Positions 1-5,198 of a stretch of 5,198 nucleotides of DNA are shown piece after piece. Source of the stretch: an uncultured Allomuricauda sp. (GTDB lineage: Bacteria; Bacteroidota; Bacteroidia; Flavobacteriales; Flavobacteriaceae); the NCBI GenBank assembly GCA_937911965.1, contig CALDPL010000130.1:1-5198 (forward strand). Direction: 5' to 3'. The notes beneath the pieces are model-generated. The model was not told the origin of the DNA. It did not search any database and worked only from the letters and a program-made list of their open reading frames with translations. A program made the position numbers and the translations under genes. Position 1 is the stretch's first letter. Each line of letters begins with the position of its first letter.

Positions 1-576
1 GACCCTAACCGTTCTGCTCGTATCGCATTATTGCATTATGCAGATGGTGAAAAACGTTATATTATTGCTCCTGATAGCTTGACAGTTGGTCAAACTATTA
101 TATCTGGAGATAATGTTCCTCCTGAGGTTGGAAATACATTGCCGTTAAAAAGCATTCCTTTAGGTTCAATCATTCATAACATTGAATTGAATCCTGGACA
201 AGGTGGTACTATTGCACGTAGTGCAGGTACATATGCTCAGCTTTCAGCTCGTGATGGCAAGTATGCTATTATAAAATTGCCTTCCGGAGAAACTCGTATG
301 ATCTTATCTACTTGCCTGGCTACTTTAGGTTCTGTTTCGAATTCAGAGAGAGCAAATGAGGTATTAGGTAAAGCAGGTAGAAAACGTTGGTTGGGCCGCC
401 GTCCTCGCGTTCGTGGTGTTGCCATGAACCCTGTCGATCACCCAATGGGTGGAGGGGAAGGTAGGGCTTCCGGAGGTCATCCAAGATCTAGAAACGGAGT
501 TCCGGCCAAAGGCTACAGGACCCGTTCCAGGACCAAGGACACCAACAAGTATATTTTGGAACGTAGAAAGAAATAA
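1..576 (+). CDS. rplB: 50S ribosomal protein L2, C-terminal part (5' truncated by window edge)
   Basis: L2 binds 23S rRNA, bridges the subunits and sits close to the peptidyl-transferase centre. The reading frame is open from base 1 ([20 protein letters not shown]), upstream of the first in-frame ATG at 31, so that ATG is not the real start. About 191 residues are present; the family is usually about 274, so roughly 80 N-terminal residues lie outside the window. The conserved C-terminal core is intact: [14 protein letters not shown], then [14 protein letters not shown], whose VDHP histidine (439-441) matches the functionally important His229 of E. coli L2, then a basic tail ending ERRKK. Odd point: bases 1 to about 420 are about 40% GC by hand count and favour CGT, GCT, GTT and TTA codons. 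From about 465 on, AGG, GCC, GTC and ACC dominate as in the rest of the operon. The gene may therefore be a chimera of two sources. Identity as L2 is certain. Confidence 0.97.
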   Translation, partial: DPNRSARIALLHYADGEKRYIIAPDSLTVGQTIISGDNVPPEVGNTLPLKSIPLGSIIHNIELNPGQGGTIARSAGTYAQLSARDGKYAIIKLPSGETRMILSTCLATLGSVSNSERANEVLGKAGRKRWLGRRPRVRGVAMNPVDHPMGGGEGRASGGHPRSRNGVPAKGYRTRSRTKDTNKYILERRKK

Positions 577-588
577 AAGAGAAAGTAA

Positions 589-867
589 ATGGCACGTTCA
601 TTAAAAAAGGGACCATACGTTCATCATAGCTTGGACAAAAAGGTCCAGGTCAATATAGAATCAGGAAAGAAAACTGTGATCAAAACCTGGTCCAGGGCTT
701 CCATGATAACCCCGGATTTTGTGGGACAGACCATTGCGGTACACAACGGAAAGCAATTTGTACCCGTTTATGTGACCGAGAACATGGTCGGACATAAGCT
801 CGGGGAATTTTCACCCACCCGGTCCTTCAGGGGCCATGCGGGAGCCAAAAACAAAGGAAAAAAGTAA
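589..867 (+). CDS. rpsS: 30S ribosomal protein S19
   Basis: S19 lies in the head of the 30S subunit, where it pairs with S13 and contacts 16S rRNA near the A-site tRNA. The 92-residue product has the usual length. It starts [11 protein letters not shown] and carries the S19 signature at about residues 51-80: VHNGK, then [16 protein letters not shown] and the TRSFRGH segment. The tail is Lys/Gly-rich (KNKGKK). The ATG follows the L2 stop by 12 bases (A-rich AAAGAGAAAGTAA), which suits Bacteroidota genes that rarely use a strong Shine-Dalgarno. rplV follows 7 bases after the stop. Codon use (AAG, GTC, ACC, AGG) matches the downstream genes and differs from the first part of rplB. Confidence 0.98.
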   Translation: MARSLKKGPYVHHSLDKKVQVNIESGKKTVIKTWSRASMITPDFVGQTIAVHNGKQFVPVYVTENMVGHKLGEFSPTRSFRGHAGAKNKGKK

Positions 868-874
868 GTAAGCT

Positions 875-1282
875 ATGGGAGTTCGTAAAAGACAAATGGC
901 CGAAAGGTTAAAGAAAGAGAAGAAGCAACTCGCCATTGCCAAGCTCAACAACTGCCCGACATCGCCCAGGAAGATGCGATTGGTGGCCGATTTGGTCCGG
1001 GGAAAACAGGTGGAGATGGCCTTGGCAATCTTGAGGTTCAACCCCAAGGAAGCTTCAAAAAGATTGGAAAAACTCCTACTGTCGGCCATTGCCAATTGGG
1101 AGGCCAAGAACGAGGAGGCCAATATTGAGGAGGCCGATCTTTATATCAAGGAGATCCGAGTGGACGGTGGGAGCATGTTGAAGCGATTGCGACCCGCTCC
1201 CCAGGGAAGGGCCCACAGAATCAGAAAACGCTCCAACCATGTGACCATGATCGTGGAGTCCAATAACAATGTTCAAAGCTAG
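875..1282 (+). CDS. rplV: 50S ribosomal protein L22
   Basis: L22 binds several domains of 23S rRNA early in assembly, and its long beta-hairpin lines the peptide exit tunnel. The product is 135 residues, longer than the ~110 of E. coli. Extra length comes from an N-terminal basic extension (residues 1-25, [18 protein letters not shown]...), which I recall as typical of flavobacterial L22, and a short polar C-terminal tail (VESNNNVQS). The globular fold is evident from [20 protein letters not shown] onward. The tunnel hairpin with its [19 protein letters not shown] stretch spans about residues 103-125. The ATG at 875 is chosen because the extension matches the family; starting at the second Met (residue 8) would lose part of it. 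The gene lies 7 bases after rpsS and 9 before rpsC. Confidence 0.97.
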   Translation: MGVRKRQMAERLKKEKKQLAIAKLNNCPTSPRKMRLVADLVRGKQVEMALAILRFNPKEASKRLEKLLLSAIANWEAKNEEANIEEADLYIKEIRVDGGSMLKRLRPAPQGRAHRIRKRSNHVTMIVESNNNVQS

Positions 1283-1291
1283 AAGAATAAT

Positions 1292-2017
1292 ATGGGACAA
1301 AAGACCAATCCAATAGGTAATCGCTTGGGAATCATCAGAGGATGGGAATCCAACTGGTATGGAGGAAAGGATTACGGCGATAAACTGGCTGAGGACGATA
1401 AAATTAGAAAGTATGTCCACGCGCGTCTGGCCAAGGCCAGCGTGTCAAGGGTAATCATTGAGAGAACCTTGAAATTGATCACCATCACCATTACCACGGC
1501 CCGTCCGGGCATTATCATCGGTAAGGGGGGGCAAGAGGTCGACAAACTCAAGGAAGAGCTCAAGCAGATCACCAACAAAGAGGTTCAGATCAACATCCAT
1601 GAGATCAAAAGACCTGAACTGGACGCCAATTTGGTCGCTGCCAGTGTGGCCCGACAGATCGAGAGCAGGATTTCGTATAGAAGGGCCATAAAGATGGCCA
1701 TAGCCGCGGCAATGCGCATGAATGCGGAAGGGATGAAGATCATGATTTCCGGTCGCTTGAACGGAGCGGAGATGGCCAGGTCCGAATCCTATAAGGAAGG
1801 CAGGATCCCATTGTCAACCTTCCGTGCCGATGTGGACTATGCCCTGCACGAGGCCCAGACCACCTATGGTAAATTGGGGATCAAGGTATGGATCATGAAG
1901 GGTGAGGTATATGGAAAAAGGGAACTGTCCCCCTTGGTGGGACTTGCTTCCAAAGCCCAGGGATCCAAGAGTGGCAAAACACAGGATGGCAACAAGAAGC
2001 CACGCCGTAGAAAGTAA
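1292..2017 (+). CDS. rpsC: 30S ribosomal protein S3
   Basis: S3 sits at the mRNA entry channel of the 30S head and takes part in mRNA unwinding and start-codon selection. The 241-residue product begins [18 protein letters not shown], the classical S3 N-terminus. A type II KH domain follows, with its GxxG loop as GKGG at residues 77-80 ([10 protein letters not shown]). The C-terminal S3 domain is recognised by [29 protein letters not shown] and [10 protein letters not shown]. After about residue 208 the protein becomes a low-complexity Ser/Lys/Gly tail ([21 protein letters not shown]), a part that varies greatly in length in the family. The start is firm: the conserved MGQK begins at the ATG 9 bases past the rplV stop. 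No truncation or odd residue is seen. Confidence 0.98.
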   Translation: MGQKTNPIGNRLGIIRGWESNWYGGKDYGDKLAEDDKIRKYVHARLAKASVSRVIIERTLKLITITITTARPGIIIGKGGQEVDKLKEELKQITNKEVQINIHEIKRPELDANLVAASVARQIESRISYRRAIKMAIAAAMRMNAEGMKIMISGRLNGAEMARSESYKEGRIPLSTFRADVDYALHEAQTTYGKLGIKVWIMKGEVYGKRELSPLVGLASKAQGSKSGKTQDGNKKPRRRK

Positions 2018-2039
2018 TAAGATAAAGCAAGCTTAAGAG

Positions 2040-2459
2040 ATGTTACAGCCAAAAAGAACAAAATTTCGTAAGACCCAGAAAGGGCGTATGAAAGGAATCT
2101 CCCAAAGGGGACACCAACTTTCCAATGGAATGTTTGGTATCAAGTCCCTGGATTCCGAATTCATCACCTCCCGTCAGATTGAGGCTGCGCGTATTGCTGC
2201 GACACGCTATATGAAGAGGCAGGGTCAACTTTGGATCAAGATATTTCCGGACAAGCCCATTACCAAAAAACCCCTTGAGGTTCGTATGGGTAAAGGAAAG
2301 GGAGCTCCTGAGTATTGGGTGGCCATTGTAAAACCCGGAAGGATCATGTTCGAGATTGCCGGGGTTCCCATGGACATCGCAAAGGAGGCCTTGAGATTGG
2401 CGGCCCAAAAACTGCCGGTCAAGACCAAGTTTATTGTGGCCAGGGACTATTCCGCCTAA
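2040..2459 (+). CDS. rplP: 50S ribosomal protein L16
   Basis: L16 is a late-assembly protein of the 50S subunit near the A-site tRNA and helps organise the peptidyl-transferase region. The 139-residue product has the expected length. It starts [19 protein letters not shown] and contains both L16 signatures: [20 protein letters not shown] (about 67-86) and [12 protein letters not shown] (about 82-93). The arginine in VRMGKG (residue 82) corresponds to E. coli Arg81, which is hydroxylated in some bacteria; whether that happens here cannot be told. The ATG lies 22 bases after the S3 stop, the widest gap in the window. The leader (AAGCAAGCTTAAGAG) is purine-rich without a clear Shine-Dalgarno. 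Confidence 0.98.
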   Translation: MLQPKRTKFRKTQKGRMKGISQRGHQLSNGMFGIKSLDSEFITSRQIEAARIAATRYMKRQGQLWIKIFPDKPITKKPLEVRMGKGKGAPEYWVAIVKPGRIMFEIAGVPMDIAKEALRLAAQKLPVKTKFIVARDYSA

Positions 2460-2470
2460 TTTTTATAACT

Positions 2471-2475
2471 GGAGA
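2471..2475 (+). promoter_or_regulatory. Possible Shine-Dalgarno-like GGAGA before rpmC
   Basis: GGAGA lies with five bases between its end and the rpmC ATG at 2481, a normal ribosome-binding distance. Most other starts in this window have only A-rich leaders, as expected for Bacteroidota, where the 16S anti-Shine-Dalgarno is little used. The match may be chance in a purine-rich gap. Confidence 0.3.
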
Positions 2476-2480
2476 GAAAG

Positions 2481-2672
2481 ATGAAACAATCAGAAATAAA
2501 GGAACTTTCTACTGAAGAGCTAAAGGATAGATTGGTCGAGTTCAAAAAGCAACACGCCGATCTTAAGATGGCCCATGCCGTTACCCCTTTGGAAAATCCC
2601 ATGCAGATCAGAAAGGCTAGAAGGACGGTGGCAAGACTTGCAACAGAAATAACAAAAAGGGAATTACAATAA
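2481..2672 (+). CDS. rpmC: 50S ribosomal protein L29
   Basis: L29 is a small helical protein beside the peptide tunnel exit, next to L23, where trigger factor and SRP dock. The 63-residue product is standard length and largely two antiparallel helices: residues 1-33 ([18 protein letters not shown]...) and about 40-63. The family signature is the [15 protein letters not shown] stretch at residues 39-53. It lies 21 bases after rplP and 13 before rpsQ. This short gene and rpsQ are more AT-rich than their larger neighbours. I read that as effects of Lys, Ile and Glu content and not as evidence of foreign origin. Confidence 0.97.
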   Translation: MKQSEIKELSTEELKDRLVEFKKQHADLKMAHAVTPLENPMQIRKARRTVARLATEITKRELQ

Positions 2673-2685
2673 TTGGTTCTGCCTT

Positions 2686-2943
2686 ATGGAAAACAGAAAT
2701 TTAAGAAAAGAAAGAATAGGCGTTGTCACCAGCAACAAAATGGAGAAATCCATTGTTGTTTCTGAGGTAAAACGGGTGAAACACCCCATGTATGGGAAGT
2801 TCGTTTTGAGGACCAAGAAATATGTTGCCCATGATGAAAAGAATGACTGCAACGAAGGTGATACCGTTAAAATAATGGAAACCAGACCATTGAGCAAGAC
2901 CAAATGTTGGAGGCTGGTTGAAATCCTTGAAAGAGCTAAATAA
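2686..2943 (+). CDS. rpsQ: 30S ribosomal protein S17
   Basis: S17 is a primary 16S rRNA binder of the 30S body with an OB fold. The 85-residue product starts [24 protein letters not shown], the usual strand-turn-strand opening. It contains the S17 signature [16 protein letters not shown] at residues 58-73, followed by the terminal strand [12 protein letters not shown]. The start is set by MENRNLRK, which I recall as common in Bacteroidota S17. The gene is 13 bases after rpmC, and rplN begins 2 bases after its stop, so translation of the two is probably coupled. Confidence 0.97.
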   Translation: MENRNLRKERIGVVTSNKMEKSIVVSEVKRVKHPMYGKFVLRTKKYVAHDEKNDCNEGDTVKIMETRPLSKTKCWRLVEILERAK

Positions 2944-2945
2944 TT

Positions 2946-3314
2946 ATGGTACAGCAAGAATCGAGATTAAAGGTCGCGGACAATACTGGTGCAAAGGAAG
3001 TTTTGACCATCCGCGTTTTGGGAGGTACAAAACGAAGATACGCTTCCCTTGGCGATAAAATTGTGGTCACTGTCAAGGAGGCCACACCGAACGGTACCGT
3101 GAAGAAGGGTTCTGTTTCCACTGCAGTTGTGGTAAGGACCAAGAAGGAGGTCAGGAGACCGGATGGCTCCTACATCCGTTTTGATGACAACGCCTGTGTA
3201 TTGTTGAACCCGGCCGGCGAAATGAGGGGAACCCGTGTTTTCGGACCTGTTGCCCGGGAGCTAAGGGACAAACAGTACATGAAGATCGTCTCATTGGCAC
3301 CTGAAGTACTATAA
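2946..3314 (+). CDS. rplN: 50S ribosomal protein L14
   Basis: L14 lies on the subunit interface, forms intersubunit bridges with L19, and is the binding site for the silencing factor RsfS. The 122-residue length is exactly typical. Landmarks in order are [20 protein letters not shown] (residues 5-24), the basic [21 protein letters not shown] region, and the L14 signature beginning near residue 56 ([20 protein letters not shown]). The final part is [24 protein letters not shown]. Only two bases separate the start from the rpsQ stop, and rplX begins 16 bases downstream. Confidence 0.98.
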   Translation: MVQQESRLKVADNTGAKEVLTIRVLGGTKRRYASLGDKIVVTVKEATPNGTVKKGSVSTAVVVRTKKEVRRPDGSYIRFDDNACVLLNPAGEMRGTRVFGPVARELRDKQYMKIVSLAPEVL

Positions 3315-3330
3315 TCGAAATATCACAGAG

Positions 3331-3642
3331 ATGAAACTGAAAATAAAAACAGGGGATACGGTAAAGGTCATTACAGGCGACCACAAGGGCAGTCAAGGTA
3401 AGGTGCTCAAGGTGGACCGTGAAAAGAACAAGGCCATAGTGGAAGGCATCAATATGGTGTCCAAACACGAAAAGCCCAGTTCCAGGAACCCCCAGGGAGG
3501 CATAACCAAGAAGGAGGCGCCCATTCACATTTCAAACCTGTCCCTGATCGACCCGAAGTCCGGTGAGGCCACCAGGGTTGGATTTGAGGTAAGGGACGGC
3601 AAGAAGGTGAGGTTTTCCAAAAAATCCAATCAAGTAATCTGA
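3331..3642 (+). CDS. rplX: 50S ribosomal protein L24
   Basis: L24 starts 50S assembly by binding the 5' region of 23S rRNA and later lies near the tunnel exit. The 103-residue product opens [20 protein letters not shown], a KOW motif spanning about residues 6-32 with the conserved glycine of DHKG at residue 20. The middle segment [20 protein letters not shown] and the [16 protein letters not shown] end are family-typical. The stop TGA (3640-3642) is 2 bases before the ATG of rplE, so the two should be coupled. The gene itself is intact; the anomaly begins only inside rplE. Confidence 0.97.
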   Translation: MKLKIKTGDTVKVITGDHKGSQGKVLKVDREKNKAIVEGINMVSKHEKPSSRNPQGGITKKEAPIHISNLSLIDPKSGEATRVGFEVRDGKKVRFSKKSNQVI

Positions 3643-3684
3643 TCATGAGTTATATTCCAAGATTAAAACAAGAATACAGAGAGC

Positions 3685-3703
3685 GCGTGATCAAGGCGCT
3701 GAC
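3685..3703 (+). repeat. 19-bp direct repeat, left copy
   Basis: The sequence GCGTGATCAAGGCGCTGAC occurs here and again at 3747-3765 without a mismatch. The bases just outside differ (C before and G after here; A before and C after in the other copy), so the repeat is exactly 19 bp. In both copies the L5 frame reads GTG ATC AAG GCG CTG (VIKAL). The copies are 62 bases apart start to start, which is not a multiple of three. Confidence 0.97.
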
Positions 3704-3746
3704 GTCATCGCCGCCAAGGACCCGCACGGCCGCCACCGGCCGGCCA
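3704..3746 (+). other. 43-base GC-rich foreign segment inside rplE
   Basis: This stretch lies between the two 19-bp repeats and matches nothing else in the window. It is 34/43 G or C (about 79%) against about half in the surrounding genes. It contains a perfect inverted repeat, EagI-like CGGCCG blocks and GGCCGGCC. In the downstream L5 frame it is open ([16 protein letters not shown]), and in the upstream L5 frame it is open until the TGA in the right repeat. No protein family is recognisable from so short a piece. Its composition suggests a high-GC source, an adapter-like or chimeric read, or a small inserted element. Confidence 0.85.
3727..3742 (+). repeat. Perfect GC hairpin within the rplE insertion
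   Basis: CGGCCG (3727-3732), loop CCAC, CGGCCG (3737-3742) forms a 6-bp all-GC stem with a 4-base loop. Each arm is itself a palindrome. There is no U-run after it, so it is not an intrinsic terminator. It could promote polymerase slippage or template switching between the flanking direct repeats, or stall a ribosome if transcribed. Confidence 0.75.
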
Positions 3747-3765
3747 GCGTGATCAAGGCGCTGAC
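3747..3765 (+). repeat. 19-bp direct repeat, right copy
   Basis: Second perfect copy of GCGTGATCAAGGCGCTGAC. It contains both the TGA (3750-3752) that ends the upstream L5 piece and the overlapping GTG (3749-3751) that opens the downstream piece. From here the native L5 frame continues with ACC GAG GAG TTT (T-E-E-F). Confidence 0.97.
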
Positions 3766-4258
3766 CGAGGAGTTTAATTACAAAAATGTAATGCAGGTCC
3801 CAAGGTTGGAAAAGATTGTAGTGAGCCGTGGCGTAGGTGCCGCGGTGTCCGACAAGAAACTCATCGACCATGCGGTCGATGAACTGACCAGCATTACTGG
3901 ACAGAAAGCGGTTTCCACCATTTCCAAAAAGGACGTAGCTGCCTTTAAATTGAGGAAAGGAATGCCCATTGGGGCCAAGGTCACCCTCAGGGGAGAGCGC
4001 ATGTACGAGTTTTTGGACCGTTTGGTCACCACCGCCCTTCCAAGGGTGCGCGATTTCCAAGGGGTAAAGGCCACCGGTTTTGACGGACGCGGCAATTACA
4101 ACCTGGGAATCACGGAACAGCTCATTTTTCCAGAGATCAACATTGATCGGATCAACAGGATCAATGGAATGGACATCACCTTTGTCACTTCAGCTGAAAC
4201 CGACAAAGAAGCAAAATCATTGTTAACCCAATTGGGAGTACCCTTTAAAAAGAACTGA
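3749..4258 (+). CDS. rplE: L5 distal open frame from a GTG restart (lacks native residues 1-14)
   Basis: This is the 169-codon open part of the broken L5 gene, listed because it is the longest translatable product at this locus as sequenced. The GTG at 3749 is the first plausible start after the in-frame TAA at 3635. It overlaps the TGA that ends the upstream 35-codon piece (GTGA, 3749-3752), an arrangement known to allow stop-and-restart translation. The product would miss only the first helix region of L5 and keep the whole rRNA/tRNA-binding core. No Shine-Dalgarno precedes the GTG; the upstream bases are GC-rich. Whether it is made or functional is inference. If the insertion is an assembly error, this entry dissolves into the normal 183-residue gene. 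Confidence 0.45.
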   Translation: MIKALTEEFNYKNVMQVPRLEKIVVSRGVGAAVSDKKLIDHAVDELTSITGQKAVSTISKKDVAAFKLRKGMPIGAKVTLRGERMYEFLDRLVTTALPRVRDFQGVKATGFDGRGNYNLGITEQLIFPEINIDRINRINGMDITFVTSAETDKEAKSLLTQLGVPFKKN

Positions 4259-4259
4259 T

Positions 4260-4529
4260 ATGGCCAAGGAATCCATGAAAGCCCGTGAGAGAAAAAGGGC
4301 TAAAACGGTTGCAAAGTATGCCGAGAAAAGAAAGGCCCTAAAAGAGGCAGGGGATTACGAGGCCCTTCAGAAGTTGCCCAAGAACGCTTCCCCGGTCCGT
4401 ATGCACAACCGTTGCAAATTGACCGGAAGGCCCAGGGGATATATGAGAGTGTTCGGCCTATCAAGGGTCACTTTCAGGGAAATGGCGAATCAAGGGCTGA
4501 TTCCCGGTGTTAAAAAGGCAAGTTGGTAA
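4260..4529 (+). CDS. rpsN: 30S ribosomal protein S14 (zinc-free form)
   Basis: S14 is a 30S head protein near S3, S10 and S19. The 89-residue length and the sequence [20 protein letters not shown] identify the long form. The core [19 protein letters not shown] (residues 45-63) and the end [11 protein letters not shown] are diagnostic. Only one cysteine is present (residue 52), so the paired CxxC zinc ligands of the short ~61-residue S14 are absent and the protein should not need zinc. The ATG begins one base after the L5 stop, so translation is probably coupled. If L5 translation really stops at 3750, coupling from L5 would depend on restart at 3749. rpsH follows 16 bases after the stop. Confidence 0.97.
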   Translation: MAKESMKARERKRAKTVAKYAEKRKALKEAGDYEALQKLPKNASPVRMHNRCKLTGRPRGYMRVFGLSRVTFREMANQGLIPGVKKASW

Positions 4530-4545
4530 TTTAGAACTAGATAAG

Positions 4546-4944
4546 ATGCTTACAGATCCAATTTCAGATTTTCTGACCAGAATTAGAAACGCCAATATGG
4601 CGGGTCATAGGGTAGTGGATATCCCCGCTTCCAATCTAAAGAAACAGATTACCAAAATATTGTTCGAACAAGGCTATATTTTGAGCTATAAGTTCGAGGA
4701 GGACAAAGTACAGGGAAACATCAAAATAGCCCTTAAGTACGACAAGGCCACCAAGGAGCCCATTATAAAGAAATTGCAAAGGGTCAGTAGGCCCGGGCTC
4801 AGGAAGTATTCCAATTCAGAGGAACTTCCAAGGGTACTCAACGGCCTGGGCATTGCCATAGTCTCCACTTCCCACGGAGTGATGACCAGCAAACAGGCCA
4901 AGCAGGAGAATGTCGGGGGAGAGGTGTTGTGCTACGTTTATTAA
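4546..4944 (+). CDS. rpsH: 30S ribosomal protein S8
   Basis: S8 is a primary 16S rRNA binder in the central domain. In E. coli it also represses translation of the spc operon by binding mRNA near the rplE start. The start chosen is the ATG at 4546 ([16 protein letters not shown]), which gives the usual 132 residues. The frame is open further upstream to a TTG at 4507, but that would overlap rpsN and add 13 non-family residues. Landmarks are DFLTRIRNA (8-16), PASNLKKQI (27-35), SRPGLRKY (81-88) and the S8 signature [19 protein letters not shown] (100-118), ending GGEVLCYVY. No S8-binding stem resembling the E. coli operator is obvious near rplE here. Confidence 0.97.
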   Translation: MLTDPISDFLTRIRNANMAGHRVVDIPASNLKKQITKILFEQGYILSYKFEEDKVQGNIKIALKYDKATKEPIIKKLQRVSRPGLRKYSNSEELPRVLNGLGIAIVSTSHGVMTSKQAKQENVGGEVLCYVY

Positions 4945-4963
4945 TTGATCAAAGAGAAGAAAA

Positions 4964-5198
4964 ATGTCAAGAATAGGTAACAATCCAATTTCGATTCCCG
5001 ATGGGGTGACCGTCGATGTGAAGGATTCCATGTTGACCGTCAAAGGTAAATTGGGAGAACTTTCGCAGGAATTCTCCGGGGTCGGGGTAAAGGTCGAAGA
5101 GGGCAATGTCCACGTGGCCAGACCATCCGATTCCAAAGAACACAAAGCCATGCACGGCCTATACCATTCCCTGATATCCAATATGGTAAAAGGGGTCT
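4964..5198 (+). CDS. rplF: 50S ribosomal protein L6, N-terminal part (3' truncated by window edge)
   Basis: L6 binds the base of the L7/L12 stalk and the sarcin-ricin region, where translation GTPases act. The frame starts at ATG 4964 with MSRIGNNPISIPDGVTVDVK, a typical L6 opening, and continues through LTVKGKLGELSQEF and HGLYHSLISNMVKGV to the window end. That is 78 codons plus one base of a usual ~180, covering the first of its two related domains. Residue 6 is Asn where many homologues have Lys (RIGKNPI); this looks like ordinary variation. The start lies 19 bases after the S8 stop, behind an A-rich leader (AAAGAGAAGAAAA). Gene order fits the spc operon, with rplR expected next. Confidence 0.96.
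   Translation, partial: MSRIGNNPISIPDGVTVDVKDSMLTVKGKLGELSQEFSGVGVKVEEGNVHVARPSDSKEHKAMHGLYHSLISNMVKGV

Larger units (their letters stand above)
3645..4258 (+). pseudogene. rplE: 50S ribosomal protein L5, frame broken by a 62-base insertion
   Basis: L5 binds 5S rRNA in the central protuberance and contacts the P-site tRNA; it is normally essential. The ATG at 3645 gives [20 protein letters not shown], the normal flavobacterial N-terminus, then 15 foreign residues ([15 protein letters not shown]) and a TGA at 3750-3752. The rest of L5 resumes in another frame at the GTG at 3749 ([16 protein letters not shown]...). It runs 169 codons through the L5 landmarks [38 protein letters not shown] and [12 protein letters not shown] to PFKKN. 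Deleting one 62-base unit (3685-3746 or, equally, 3704-3765) joins the halves into an uninterrupted 183-residue protein of normal length. The reading is certain; whether the gene is really broken, misassembled, or expressed by an unusual route is not. rpsN starts 1 base after the stop. Confidence 0.9.

Noticed and set aside
811..1122. Minus-strand open frame of 103 codons opposite rpsS/rplV, and similar antisense frames at 1076-1420, 2043-2408, 3151-3528, 3650-4060 and 4816-5181
   Set aside because: All lie antisense to clearly identified ribosomal protein genes, have no recognisable family, and are low-complexity shadows of conserved coding sequence.
1480..1500. Short ATC-ACC-ATC-ACC-ATT-ACC repeat in rpsC
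   Set aside because: It encodes the alternating Ile/Thr beta-strand of the S3 KH domain (ITITITT), a normal coding feature.
2315..2515. Plus-strand 66-codon frame overlapping the end of rplP and the start of rpmC
   Set aside because: It is out of frame with two well-supported genes and its translation resembles no known protein.
3727..3745. Intrinsic terminator at the GC hairpin in rplE
   Set aside because: No U-rich tract follows the stem; downstream bases are CCAGCGTGATC.
3704..3746. Insertion sequence or MITE with a 19-bp target duplication
   Set aside because: The unique part is only 43 bases with no terminal inverted repeats at its ends, and 19 bp is longer than usual target duplications. 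It cannot be excluded but nothing positive supports it.
4507..4545. Upstream TTG start for rpsH adding 13 residues ([13 protein letters not shown])
   Set aside because: It overlaps the end of rpsN, and the added residues are just rpsN coding DNA read in another frame. The ATG at 4546 gives the exact family length.

Overview
This 5198-base window is a piece of the conserved S10-spc ribosomal protein operon. All genes are on the + strand, in the order rplB(partial)-rpsS-rplV-rpsC-rplP-rpmC-rpsQ-rplN-rplX-rplE-rpsN-rpsH-rplF(partial). Gene order and protein sequences point to Bacteroidota, most likely a flavobacterium with roughly balanced GC. Supporting points are the N-terminally extended L22 ([12 protein letters not shown]...), the 89-residue zinc-free S14 ([13 protein letters not shown]...), the 132-residue S8 ending in CYVY, and L2 ending in KYILERRKK. 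The genus call is from memory of family sequences, not from a search. Both ends are cut inside genes, so this is probably a short contig or a slice of one.

Layout: 1-576 is the C-terminal two thirds of L2. Positions 589-2459 hold S19, L22, S3 and L16. Positions 2481-3642 hold L29, S17, L14 and L24. Positions 3645-4258 hold a disrupted L5. Positions 4260-4944 hold S14 and S8, and 4964-5198 the first 78 codons of L6. Intergenic gaps run from 1 to 22 bases, so the whole window should be one polycistronic transcript. I see no promoter, terminator, tRNA, mobile element or CRISPR array, and no gap long enough to hide another gene. The products are all structural parts of the 30S or 50S subunit, and one shared transcript helps keep them stoichiometric.

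Two places do not fit an ordinary operon. First, rplE carries a 62-base, very GC-rich insertion bounded by a perfect 19-bp direct repeat. It shifts the frame and brings in a stop; removing exactly one 62-base unit restores a canonical 183-residue L5. The insert contains a perfect 6-bp-stem hairpin, and the upstream TGA overlaps a GTG restart codon. Second, the first ~420-465 bases of rplB have clearly different base composition and codon use from everything after, with the switch inside the most conserved part of L2. A chimeric assembly is the simplest explanation for the second and a strong candidate for the first. Biological alternatives (recombination; a bypassed or re-initiated L5 gene) can be tested from reads.
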